Positions 10,983-19,600 of a DNA stretch of 64,000 bases are shown here, piece after piece. The position numbers and the translations under genes were made by a program. How positions within the stretch are numbered: position 1 is the first letter of the stretch; each line of letters starts with the position of its first letter. The stretch spans positions 1 to 64,000 of the forward strand of contig JAENWA010000043.1 of assembly GCA_016650295.1 (NCBI GenBank), in the 5' to 3' direction. Source of the DNA: Desulfuromonadales bacterium (GTDB taxonomy: Bacteria; Desulfobacterota; Desulfuromonadia; Geobacterales; Pseudopelobacteraceae). The notes beneath the pieces are model-generated. The model was not told the origin of the DNA and made no database searches. It saw nothing but the letters and a program-made list of their open reading frames with translations.

Positions 10983-11023
10983 CATGAACGCCTCGCGGTT
11001 TGCCGTGGGGCGTTCATGGTTTT
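10983..11023 (+). terminator. Probable intrinsic terminator after the c7 gene
   Basis: CATGAACGCC and GGGCGTTCATG form an inverted repeat with a GC-rich loop, followed by a short GGTTTTACT. The T-run is weak, but the position (20 bases after the stop and before a new FNR-controlled promoter) supports a transcription end. Confidence 0.55.
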
Positions 11024-11081
11024 ACTAACCAACCTCTTTACGCGCATCAGCAGCGTTCTCTCCGAAAATGAAATCAGTTTG

Positions 11082-11095
11082 TTGATCCACATCAA
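11082..11095 (+). promoter_or_regulatory. Perfect FNR-type box
   Basis: The site reads TTGAT-CCAC-ATCAA, an exact match to the FNR consensus half-sites. A TACACT at 11113-11118 could serve as the -10 element, placing the site around -36 to -41, which is the activating class II position. It would control the leader ORF and the CGCSG protein downstream. Confidence 0.75.
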
Positions 11096-11152
11096 ATACT
11101 TTCGTCACTTATTACACTAAGCTGGAGTCATAACAGACCGAGGAGGTGTTCG

Positions 11153-11227
11153 ATGGATTTCAACAATGGACTTGGTGACAAAGCGATACAGGAACTCAAC
11201 GGGCTTTTAACGAAAAAAGGAGAATAA
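11153..11227 (+). CDS. 24-residue leader or small protein
   Basis: An open frame of 24 codons (MDFNNGLGDKAIQELNGLL, then TKKGE) begins at ATG 11153 behind a strong GAGGAGGT site and ends at TAA 11225-11227. Its last codons contain the AAAAAAGGAGA ribosome site of the next gene, which starts three bases later. The spacing and the quality of the ribosome site argue that it is translated, either as a coupling leader or as a real small protein. It has no cysteine and no hydrophobic segment. No family is recognised. Confidence 0.55.
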   Translation: MDFNNGLGDKAIQELNGLLTKKGE

Positions 11228-11230
11228 ATC

Positions 11231-11686
11231 ATGGCAAATCCGGGATGCGGATGTTCGGGCAGCATGGCAAGGGTAATCGAAAGACCGGTAACAGAAGAGA
11301 CAGGCAACGTTAAGGCCGTCTCTGAACTCAGGCAGTGGCCGGTGCAGCTCCACCTGGTTCCGCCAACTGCTCCGTACTTCAAGGATGCGGAAATTCTGGT
11401 CTGTGCAGACTGTGTGGCTTTCGCCATGGGGAGTATGCATCAGGATCTGCTGAAGGGCAAGGCGCTGGCAATTGCCTGCCCGAAGTTGGATGATACGGGC
11501 ACGTATGTGGATAAACTGGCCACGATCTTTTCGACAAATGATACCCCCCGTGTCACCGTGGCAATCATGGAGGTGCCCTGCTGCCGTGGACTGGACGTGA
11601 TGGTCAAGGAAGCGATTCAGAAAAGCGGTAAAGATATTCCTCTGGAGACAGTGATTGTCGGCATCGACGGCACCAGGAAAAATTGA
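11231..11686 (+). CDS. Cysteine-rich CGCSG protein, probable metal or Fe-S binding
   Basis: The 151-residue soluble protein begins MANPGCGCSGSM and continues with a domain holding WPVQLHLVPPTAPYF, VCADCVAFA, IACPKLDD and MEVPCCRGL. The same domain is known, from memory, as the C-terminal half of small ferredoxin-like proteins of anaerobes with a CPGS-type cysteine cluster, often near hybrid cluster protein genes. Here the ferredoxin domain itself is absent and only the CGCSG N-terminus remains. Candidate ligands are Cys6, Cys8, the CADC pair, the cysteine of IACPK and the CC pair. The upstream FNR box suggests a role in anaerobic nitrogen-oxide metabolism or stress. No enzymatic function is assigned. 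Confidence 0.7.
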   Translation: MANPGCGCSGSMARVIERPVTEETGNVKAVSELRQWPVQLHLVPPTAPYFKDAEILVCADCVAFAMGSMHQDLLKGKALAIACPKLDDTGTYVDKLATIFSTNDTPRVTVAIMEVPCCRGLDVMVKEAIQKSGKDIPLETVIVGIDGTRKN

Positions 11687-11758
11687 TCAAACGGGCAGTG
11701 CCGAGATACTGATTGAATACTGTCAATTGACAGCACATCACTCGTAAAGGGTATTTAT

Positions 11759-12103
11759 ATGATTATTCTTGCATTGATCCTGAAACCGATCGCCTGGTTT
11801 GTCGCCTTCAGATTCGGCAGCAGAGGCGACATGAACGTCATGATGCTGTGGGCGGCTGTGATTACTATTGTCCTGACGCTTGTGGATAAAGTGAGCGTTG
11901 CCAGCAATCTGGCAGCGCCGGCAATCCTTCTGACCCTGGTTCTCTATGTGTTGATGTCATTTACATTGATCCCCCTGGCCTGGAAGGTGAAGAAGACTGC
12001 ATTCTCCGTGGTGCTCAACCTGGTGGGCATCCTCGGTGCTTTTGCCGGCGTAAATTTTGCCATGGACTTCTTCCGGGGATTACTGCCGTCAATGAACCGA
12101 TAA
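11759..12103 (+). CDS. Small integral membrane protein, four predicted helices
   Basis: The protein has 114 residues and is almost entirely hydrophobic, with helices at roughly residues 3-18, 28-44, 52-70 and 80-105 and short charged turns such as RFGSRGD and KVKKT. The ATG at 11759 lies 72 bases after the CGCSG gene, behind AAAGGG, so it may belong to the same transcript. No family is recognised. Its end abuts a broken toxin gene. Confidence 0.65.
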   Translation: MIILALILKPIAWFVAFRFGSRGDMNVMMLWAAVITIVLTLVDKVSVASNLAAPAILLTLVLYVLMSFTLIPLAWKVKKTAFSVVLNLVGILGAFAGVNFAMDFFRGLLPSMNR

Positions 12104-12111
12104 GCAACTCA

Positions 12112-12356
12112 CAGGAGGAACTGGGCAAATATCAGGCCCGCGCGGTCCTCAAGGCGATTGAAACCCGCATCCGCGATGGTGAGCCGGAAAAACCGGCAAA
12201 CCGCTTGCAGGAGAACTGGCTGGCTGCCGCCGTATCCGCGCCGGGGATGTGCGAATTGTTTACCGTGTTCATGCCGAGATTATCGAGGTTCTGAGCGTGG
12301 CGGTCAGCCCACGCCGCAACGATGAAGTGTACCGGACGGCTCGCAAGCGGGTGTGA
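12112..12356 (+). pseudogene. RelE/ParE-family toxin remnant, frameshifted and 5' truncated
   Basis: Frame 1 from about 12112 reads EELGKYQARAVLKAIETRIR and continues to LQEN. After about 12216 the RelE-like sequence continues in another frame as LAGCRRIRAGDVRIVYRV, on to a TGA at 12354-12356. Restoring one C near 12216 joins the halves into a toxin body ending in a VYRTARKRV tail. The N-terminal strand and start codon are also missing, and no antitoxin gene lies upstream. It is read as a dead toxin-antitoxin remnant; a sequencing error could mimic the shift but not the lost 5' end. Confidence 0.75.
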
Positions 12357-12640
12357 CGTGGGATTCGGTGCGATACCATCGACACCCGGCCAATGCTCTC
12401 TATAGTTTGAAATTGTAGAATTGTGAAGCGGGCGATAGATGCCTGTGTAGTTTTTGTAAAATGTGTAGATCGAATACTTCAAGTCCCCTCAAAAATAGTA
12501 TTTCAAAACTCCAAGCTGTGAACATGGAACCCCATTACCACCAGCATACACCCGCCGTCAGCAGTAACATAAATCCCCCACGCTCGGCTGAGTGTCCTGT
12601 TTCCTGATTTCTCCCCTTAATTTTTTCCCGTTATTTGAAT
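12357..12640. other. Non-coding stretch upstream of the ATPase unit
   Basis: No gene, RNA or clear repeat is seen in these 284 bases. Composition becomes AT-rich toward the promoter at 12643. Confidence 0.4.
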
Positions 12641-12642
12641 CC

Positions 12643-12671
12643 TTGACATTTATTTTTTCGCCGTTTATTAT
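12643..12671 (+). promoter_or_regulatory. Strong sigma70-type promoter of the ATPase pair
   Basis: A consensus TTGACA (12643-12648) is separated by exactly 17 bases from TATTAT (12666-12671). Transcription would start near 12678, inside the tandem palindromes that follow. Confidence 0.75.
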
Positions 12672-12673
12672 GC

Positions 12674-12702
12674 CAACAGAATTGTTGCCAACAATATTGT
12701 TG
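12674..12702. promoter_or_regulatory. Tandem perfect palindromes, probable operator
   Basis: Two 14-base palindromes, CAACAGAATTGTTG (12674-12687) and CAACAATATTGTTG (12689-12702), sit directly after the -10 element with centres 15 bases apart. CAACA and TGTTG half-sites are perfect in both. Their position over the transcription start suggests repression by a dimeric regulator that is not encoded in the window. Confidence 0.7.
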
Positions 12703-12724
12703 TAACTCTGTCGAGGAGGACATT

Positions 12725-13975
12725 ATGCAGAAAACACTGGTTCAGGCTCATGGCAATTGGGTAAAAGGAGATCGCTTTTGGGATAGGGAGAGCGATACCG
12801 CGCTGATGATAGAGAAGCTTGATGAAGGTGCGCATATCCTTCTGGTCGCCCAGCGACGGATGGGCAAAACAAGTCTTATGAAAGAAGTTGAGCGGCTGGT
12901 GAGTGGCCGCTATACCTGCCTGTTCGTAGACCTGCAAAAAGCTGTCGAGTCCGAGGACGCAATCGTTGAAATAAGTAAAGCACTTAAACCTTATACAACT
13001 CTTTGGGGCAAGACCAAGGGACTGTTTGCAAATGCACTGTCCATGCTTGCAGGAAGCATTGAGGAACTGAGCCTGGGAGAAATCGGCATCAAATTGCGGG
13101 CCGGGCTCACTTCCGGAAATTGGAGCGAAAAAGGTGATGCACTCTTTTCGATACTTGCCGGATCGGAACAGCCGGTTTTGCTTTTGATAGACGAAGTTCC
13201 ACTCATGGTTAACCGTATGCTGAAGGGCGATGAATTCAAGATTACTCCCGAGCGTAAAGCAAAAGTGGATGAGTTCATGTCCTGGCTGCGGAAAAACAGC
13301 CTTGAACATCAGGGGGAAATAAGAATTGTCCTGTCTGGCAGCATCGGCTTTGAGCCGATACTCCGCCAGGCAGGACTCAGCGCGACAATCAATAACTTTC
13401 AACCCTTTGATTTGAAGCCATGGGACAACGAAGCCGCTATCGGCTGCCTTCAGGCGCTTGCCGCGGAATATGGCATTCAGTTCAAAGACAACGTGGAAGC
13501 TGTAATGGTCAAGAGACTGGGATGCTGCATTCCCCACCATGTCCAGATGTTCTTCTCGCATGTCTACGACAGGTGTAAGCGAAGAGGCCGGATGGAGTTT
13601 TATCCGGATGAAGTAAACGACATCTACGAAAGCGAAATGCTCGGTATCCGGGGCCATTCAGAGCTCACTCATTACGAAGACAGGCTGAAGCTCGTCCTTG
13701 GACCTGAGCTTTTCACTCTGGCCCTGGAAATACTGACTGAGACCGCTGTGACCGGATGTTTGACGCGACAAGCCCTTACTGCACTTCAAAAGGGTTACGA
13801 ATTCGAGGATAGAAGCGTTCTGTCGGCCTCTGAGGAGATCCTGCGTGTACTCGAACATGATGGCTATATTAAAGCAGGCCGGGACGGGTATGTTTTTGAG
13901 TCGTACCTTCTGCAGGACTGGTGGCGAAAAAGGTACGGATACTTTCATGTCCCTGTCCTTGAGCGAGGTATGTAG
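12725..13975 (+). CDS. P-loop ATPase, first gene of an accessory two-gene unit
   Basis: The 416-residue protein is a STAND/AAA-like NTPase. Its Walker A is RRMGKTS (residues 44-50), its Walker B is VLLLIDEVP (151-159), and a sensor-like IVLSGSIGFEPIL follows. The C-terminal third resembles a winged-helix region (CLTRQALTALQ, then ILRVLEHDGYIKAGRDGYVF), the layout of archaeal-type ATPases where the wing follows the NTPase core. No transmembrane segment is present. TCGAGGAGG before ATG 12725 gives a good start. The stop is two bases from the next ATPase gene. The substrate is unknown; paired ATPases under an operator in an island suggest a defence or stress role, which is inference. Confidence 0.8.
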   Translation: MQKTLVQAHGNWVKGDRFWDRESDTALMIEKLDEGAHILLVAQRRMGKTSLMKEVERLVSGRYTCLFVDLQKAVESEDAIVEISKALKPYTTLWGKTKGLFANALSMLAGSIEELSLGEIGIKLRAGLTSGNWSEKGDALFSILAGSEQPVLLLIDEVPLMVNRMLKGDEFKITPERKAKVDEFMSWLRKNSLEHQGEIRIVLSGSIGFEPILRQAGLSATINNFQPFDLKPWDNEAAIGCLQALAAEYGIQFKDNVEAVMVKRLGCCIPHHVQMFFSHVYDRCKRRGRMEFYPDEVNDIYESEMLGIRGHSELTHYEDRLKLVLGPELFTLALEILTETAVTGCLTRQALTALQKGYEFEDRSVLSASEEILRVLEHDGYIKAGRDGYVFESYLLQDWWRKRYGYFHVPVLERGM

Positions 13976-13977
13976 CC

Positions 13978-16542
13978 ATGACAAAACGACGCATGAAATA
14001 CAACCCCTCTTTCCTGTCAGAGGCGGAACTTATAGAAAGCTTTGTGGTTCGTCATGCAGACTTGGAACTGATTGTCGGTATAATTGGCGAAAACGTGACG
14101 GACTCGAACCAACACGTGCTGGTGATCGGACCGCGCGGAAGCGGCAAAACGACCCTTGTGCATCGAATAGCCGCCGAGATTGAACAGAACCAGGAATTGC
14201 GCGGCCGTTGGTATCCTTTGATCTTCTCGGAAGAAAGCTATGAAGTGGTTTCGGCAGGTGAGTTCTGGCTTGAGGCGTTGTTTCACCTCTCCGAGCAGGC
14301 AGATGATGAGAAGTGGAAACGCACGTATGTTGAGTTAAAGAATGAATCCGATGATCAAAGGCTTGCAGACCGTGCGCTTGCACAGCTTCTGGACTTTGCC
14401 GACAGTCAGGGCAAGAGAGTCCTGATGATTGTCGAGAATCTTAATATGCTGTTTGCTGACCTGACTAGTGTGGATGAAGCGTGGAAAATCAGGCACACCC
14501 TGATCAATGAGCCGAGGTTGATGCTGCTGGCTACAGCGACAAACAGGTTCGAACATATTGAAAATACTTCGCAAGCAATGTTCGAGATGTTCAAGATGCA
14601 GGAACTCAAACCCCTTGAAGATGATGAATGTAACCAGATTTGGGAGCATATCACGGGGCAGAAGCTGCTGGGTGAACGGATCAAACCTGTCAGGATATTG
14701 ACCGGAGGCAACCCCCGCCTACTTACCATTATCGCCAATTTCAGTGCCCATCGCTCATTCCGGAAACTCCTGGATGACCTGGTGGATCTGATTGACGATC
14801 ACACGGAGTATTTCAAGAGCCATCTGGATAACCTGCCGGCAATTGAAAGAAAGGTATACCTGGCGCTGGCCGGATTATGGGACGCCTCAACCGCCCGTGA
14901 AATAGCACAAGCCGCCAGATTGGACGTCAATAAGACCAGTTCTCTTCTGGGAAGGCTTATTAATCGGGGCGCTGTCGTTGTCGAGGATCATGGAAAAAAG
15001 ACCAAATGGTATGTGGTGGCGGAGCGGATGTATAACATCTACTACCTTATGCGAAGGCGTGGCAAACCCGCCGACAGGGTCAAGGCAACGGTGAAGTTTC
15101 TGGTCAGCATGTATGACCCCGAATCCGCGGCGCGGCTGATCTCCGAGGAGGCATGCGGATTTTCTCCGGAGCTTCGACGTGATCATTGTCTTGCTTATGA
15201 GGCGGCGCTCGAAGAAGTTACGGACTTACAGCTTCGTGAACGAATCATTGCCTCCACCCCGAAAGAATTTCTTGAGTCGCCATATCTGAATAGCTCATTA
15301 AAAACAACAGCTGTTTGCAATGAGCACCCCACAACAAAGGAAGATAATAATGAATATGAGGTGACAGCTTTTGTTGCAGCAATAAGCCTACTTATTCAAG
15401 GTATTGAGTGCTACATGAAAGGCCACTATGAGCAATCCATAAGTTTATTCGATAAAGTGATTGAACAATTCAGTAGTTCAACAGAAAACAGACTATTATC
15501 TAAAGTCGCATTTGCTATGGTTGGTAAGGGCGAAGCTCTGCGACAACTCAACCGCCATGAGGAGGAAATTGCTACCTACGATGATGTTGTGGGGCGTTTT
15601 GCAGACTTACGGGAGGCACCGATACGCGAGCAAGTGGCAACAGCTTTGTATCATAAAGGTATAACCCTTAGCAGCTTGAATCGCTCCAAAGAAGCAATAC
15701 CTGTTTATGACAAGGTGGTTGCATGTTTTGCCGATGCACATGAAACGAATATTTGCGAGATAGTGGCAATGGCTTTGGTTAACAAGGCCATAATCCTTAG
15801 TGAATATAATTGCACTGAAGAGGCAATTGCTGGTTTCAATGAGGTGGTTGATCGTTTTGCCGGTATGCACGAACTTCATGAAAAAGTCGCGCGTGCACTT
15901 TCAAACAAAGGCACTTTGCTCGATAAGCTCAACAGATACGAAGAAGCTGAACAAAGTTTTCGAATGGCAATTGAATTTGCGCCTAACTCCATTTGGAATG
16001 CAATTAGCTTGATGGAGTTATTGCTGAAGATGCCGGAAAGACTAGATGACGCCCTGCAGACAGCGGAAGAAATTATCGGCAAAAAAACGGAGGACTTTGA
16101 GTTGCTGAACAGCGTTGCGTGGGCTTTCTACAAAAACAGCGAACCTGTCCTGCTGCCAAAAGCAGAACAGTGGGCAACAAAGGCAGTTTCGCTTTCGCCT
16201 GCCGATTCAAATAAGCACCACACATTAGCCTGTATATTGAGCGCACTCGGCAAAGGGAACGAAGCTTTGGGGCCAGCCAGAAAATATCTTCAGGATACAT
16301 CGTTAGTTGAAAAAACCATCGAAGATGCCATCGAGCTTTTTGTGGAGCTTGCGGCATCCGGGTATGCGAAAGAAGCACTCGGGATACTCGTGAATTCTGA
16401 AGCAGAAAAACATCTCGAACCTATTGTTGTCGGGTTGAAACTCTACACCGGCGAGGATGTAAAGACCGCTCCGGAAATTAAGGAAGTTGCGAAAGATGTT
16501 GTTAAACGGATTGAGGAACGGATCAAATTGCGAGGTAAATAA
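13978..16542 (+). CDS. ATPase with winged-helix-like region and TPR-like repeats
   Basis: This 854-residue protein has an N-terminal NTPase domain with Walker A GPRGSGKTT (residues 51-59), a degenerate Walker B (VLMIVENLN, no DE pair) and a sensor-like LMLLATATNRFEHI. A winged-helix-like stretch around residues 295-345 (STAREIAQAARLDVNKTSSL) follows. From about residue 455 there are helical TPR-like repeats of roughly 43-45 residues with the recurrent pattern NKG-LN-EEAI-VV-RFAD. It is coupled to the preceding ATPase (two-base gap) and followed by a strong terminator. The repeat half is richer in A and T than the surrounding core genes. The arrangement recalls signal-sensing STAND proteins, with TPRs as the sensor; no effector domain is visible. 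Function unknown. Confidence 0.78.
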   Translation: MTKRRMKYNPSFLSEAELIESFVVRHADLELIVGIIGENVTDSNQHVLVIGPRGSGKTTLVHRIAAEIEQNQELRGRWYPLIFSEESYEVVSAGEFWLEALFHLSEQADDEKWKRTYVELKNESDDQRLADRALAQLLDFADSQGKRVLMIVENLNMLFADLTSVDEAWKIRHTLINEPRLMLLATATNRFEHIENTSQAMFEMFKMQELKPLEDDECNQIWEHITGQKLLGERIKPVRILTGGNPRLLTIIANFSAHRSFRKLLDDLVDLIDDHTEYFKSHLDNLPAIERKVYLALAGLWDASTAREIAQAARLDVNKTSSLLGRLINRGAVVVEDHGKKTKWYVVAERMYNIYYLMRRRGKPADRVKATVKFLVSMYDPESAARLISEEACGFSPELRRDHCLAYEAALEEVTDLQLRERIIASTPKEFLESPYLNSSLKTTAVCNEHPTTKEDNNEYEVTAFVAAISLLIQGIECYMKGHYEQSISLFDKVIEQFSSSTENRLLSKVAFAMVGKGEALRQLNRHEEEIATYDDVVGRFADLREAPIREQVATALYHKGITLSSLNRSKEAIPVYDKVVACFADAHETNICEIVAMALVNKAIILSEYNCTEEAIAGFNEVVDRFAGMHELHEKVARALSNKGTLLDKLNRYEEAEQSFRMAIEFAPNSIWNAISLMELLLKMPERLDDALQTAEEIIGKKTEDFELLNSVAWAFYKNSEPVLLPKAEQWATKAVSLSPADSNKHHTLACILSALGKGNEALGPARKYLQDTSLVEKTIEDAIELFVELAASGYAKEALGILVNSEAEKHLEPIVVGLKLYTGEDVKTAPEIKEVAKDVVKRIEERIKLRGK

Positions 16543-16585
16543 CTTGAAGATCAGTGCAATGCAGAGAGTATAAAATGACTGAGTT

Positions 16586-16620
16586 AAGCCCGCCGGAGCT
16601 TATTTCCGGCGGGCTTTCAC
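16586..16620 (+). terminator. Intrinsic terminator of the ATPase pair
   Basis: An eleven-base GC-rich stem (AGCCCGCCGGA with TCCGGCGGGCT) and an eight-base loop are followed by TTCAC. The stem is perfect, although the T-run is short. Confidence 0.75.
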
Positions 16621-16650
16621 GTGTGATTCACCTGCTTCCCAACATCCCGC

Positions 16651-16679
16651 TGGACATTTTTTCCCTGCCTCTGATAAAG
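16651..16679 (+). promoter_or_regulatory. Possible smc promoter
   Basis: TGGACA (16651-16656), then 17 bases, then ATAAAG (16674-16679). The match is weak in the -10. If real, transcription would begin within a few bases of the smc ATG at 16691, which has no ribosome site. Confidence 0.3.
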
Positions 16680-16690
16680 TACGCAATTCC

Positions 16691-19600
16691 ATGAAAATCA
16701 AACGACTCGAAATATCAGGCTTCAAATCCTTTGCCGACAAGGTGGTTCTGGACTTTCAGCAGGGGGTGACCGGCGTGGTCGGCCCCAACGGCTGTGGCAA
16801 GTCCAACATCGTGGATGCCATCCGTTGGTGCATGGGGGAGCAGTCCGCCAAGCATCTGCGCGGCAAATCCATGGAGGATGTCATCTTTGCCGGCAGCGAG
16901 AACCGCCGGCCGCTGGGCGTGGCCGAGGTGTCGCTGGTGTTTTCCACCGAAGACGGCCGTGCGCCGGCCAAATACCTGGACTACGCCGAGATCCAGATGA
17001 CCCGCCGGTTGTACCGCGATGGCGACAGTGATTACCTGATCAACAAGACCCCCTGCCGCCTGCTGGATATCACCGAGCTGTTCATGGATACCGGGGTCGG
17101 TACGCGGGCCTATTCGATCATCGAGCAGGGCAAGATCGGCCAGATCCTTCATTCGCGCCCCGAGGAGCGGCGCTTCCTGATCGAGGAGGCGGCCGGCGTC
17201 ACCAAGTTCAAGTCACGCAAGCAGCTGGCGCTGAAGAAGATTGAATCCACCCGCCAGAACCTGACCCGCCTGGCGGATGTGCTGGGCGAGATCCGCCGCC
17301 AGCTTTCCGCTTTGCAGCGTCAGGCCAAAAAAGCCGAAAAATTCCGCGAGTACCGCGATGAACTGCGCGAAATCGAGCTGCTTTTCACGGCCCGGGAATT
17401 CCGCGAGGCACAGGCGCAGCGCAGCCGTGCCCAGCAGGAACTGACCGCGCTCAATGATCGTATCCGTCAGGTGTTCGCTGATTCAGCCCTGTCGGAAGCC
17501 CGGGTAGAGCAGACCCGTCTGGCCCTTCTGGAGGCGGAAAAACTGCTGACGACCTCCCAGGAAGAGATCTATCGCATCAGGAGCGAGTTCAGTACCGCCG
17601 AGAGCGGGCTGGAGTTTCAGCGCAAGGAACTGTCCGGCCTGGAGGGACGTCTGACCCGGTTGGAATCCGAGGCCAGCGAGTTGGAGCAGCGCCTGAAAGA
17701 GTGCGCCGGGCAGCGGGAACTGCTGGCGCTGCGGCGTGACACCTCGGCGGTGGAATCGGCTGAAAGGGCCGATGAGCTGCTGAAGGCCGAGAGCGACCTG
17801 GCCGGGCAGCAGTCGGCCGAAGATGAACTGCAGCGGCTGCTGGAGGGACGGCGCAAGGAGCTGTTTGATGCCCTGTCGGAGTCGGCCCAGTTCAGGAGTC
17901 GTCAGGAGAATGCCCGAAAACGCCTGAGCGGTGTGACTGAGCGTTTGGAGCGTCACGGCCGGGAGGGGATTCAGCTGGCGGAGCGCCTGGAGCTGGTCCG
18001 GCAGCGGAGTTCGGCGCTGGACCAGGAGCTTTCCGCCGTACAGATCGAACAGGAAACCTGTCAGGTCGAGCTGGCAGGTCTGCGCAGACGCGAGGAAGAG
18101 CTGAAAAAACTCCTGCCGGAACGGGAGAAAATCTGGCAGACGCGGCGGGACGAGTTGAACCGGAACTCCTCGCGACTGCACTCGCTGAAAGAACTGGAAG
18201 CCCAGTTTGCCGGATATGGCCAGGGTGTGCAAAGCCTGATGAAGTCCGCGGAACTCCGTTCCGGGTTTAGCGGGCTGCTGGCGGATGCCGTTGAAACCGC
18301 GCCGGAGCTGGAAGCGGCCGTGGAGGCGGCCCTGGCCGACCGCCTGCAGTGCATCGTCTGCGCCGGGGATGCCGAGGCCGTGCGATCTCTTGCCTTTCTC
18401 AAGGAACAGAGCGCCGGACGGGCGGGTCTTGCCCTGCCGCGGGAATCTGAACCGCTGCCGCTTCCGGCGGTGGCGGGAGCAGCGGCACTGGCGTCTCTGG
18501 TAACGCTTTCCGGCCCGTGCAGCGGTCTGATCAGGCAGATTCTGAACCCGGTCATGCTGGTGGACGACATAGGCATGGCCATAGAGCTGGCCCGTTCACA
18601 TCCGGCGCTGTCGTTTGTGACCCGCGGCGGCGACATGGCGGCCCAGGGAGGCATCGTCACCGGCGGCTCCTCCGACCAGGTCCAAAAGGGTATCATCCAT
18701 AAAAAACGTGAAATCAAGGATCTGGAAGAGCAGCTGACAGCCCTGGAGCAGGAGGTGACCGGCCTCGGGAAGGAGCGCGACGACCTGCGCCGCCAGACCC
18801 AAGAGACCGCCGAGGGGCTGAAGAGCGTCGGGGCGCGGCTGCACCAGAGTGAGCTCAAGCTGGCCGGGCTGCGCAAAGATCGCCAACAGGCTGTTGATGA
18901 GGCTGTCCGCGTTGAAGAGCGATTGGACGTTCAAGTGCTGGAAGCTGCCAACCTTACCGAGGAGAAAGAGACCCTGGAAGCGGAGCTGAAGCTGGCTGCA
19001 GAGCAGCTGGCGGTTACCGGCGGTGTTTCACAGGAGCTGGAACAGGAGGTGTCCCGGCTCAAGACGGAACTGGACACCAGCCGAACCCGCCTGGCGGCCG
19101 ACCGGGAACGGGTCACCCTGATCCGGGTGCAGGTGGCCACCCTGCGGGAACAGCATGAAGCGCATCTGCGGGGAATCGCCGACCTGGAGCGCCAGAATCA
19201 GGACCTGGCCCGGCGCATGACCACCGACCGTGCCGATACGGAAAAGGGGAGTACTGAACGGCTCCAGCTGCAACAGGCCATCGGTTCCGGAAGCGAACGC
19301 CTGGAGGGGCTGCTGCACCGGCAGGTGGCGGCTGAAGCACGCCTGACGGAAGTCCGGGCTGCCTATGAAACCGCCGGCAGCGCTCTGGCGGCCGCCGAGA
19401 CCCGGGCCCGGCAGCTGCGCGAGGATAATAGTGCTGTGCGCCAGTCCCAGGCCGAGCTTAACCTGCGTTTTTCCACCCTGAGCATGCAGGCTGAACATCT
19501 GGAACAGGGGCTGCTGGAAAAAAGCCGCATCAGCATGGCCGAAGCGCTGGCCAGGCTCGAATCTGTCGAATTCGACGACTCCTCCCGCCGAGCCCGTCAG

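Noticed and set aside
12132-12482. 116-codon minus-strand ORF
   Set aside because: It overlaps the toxin remnant, which shows clear RelE sequence on the plus strand, and has no ribosome site.
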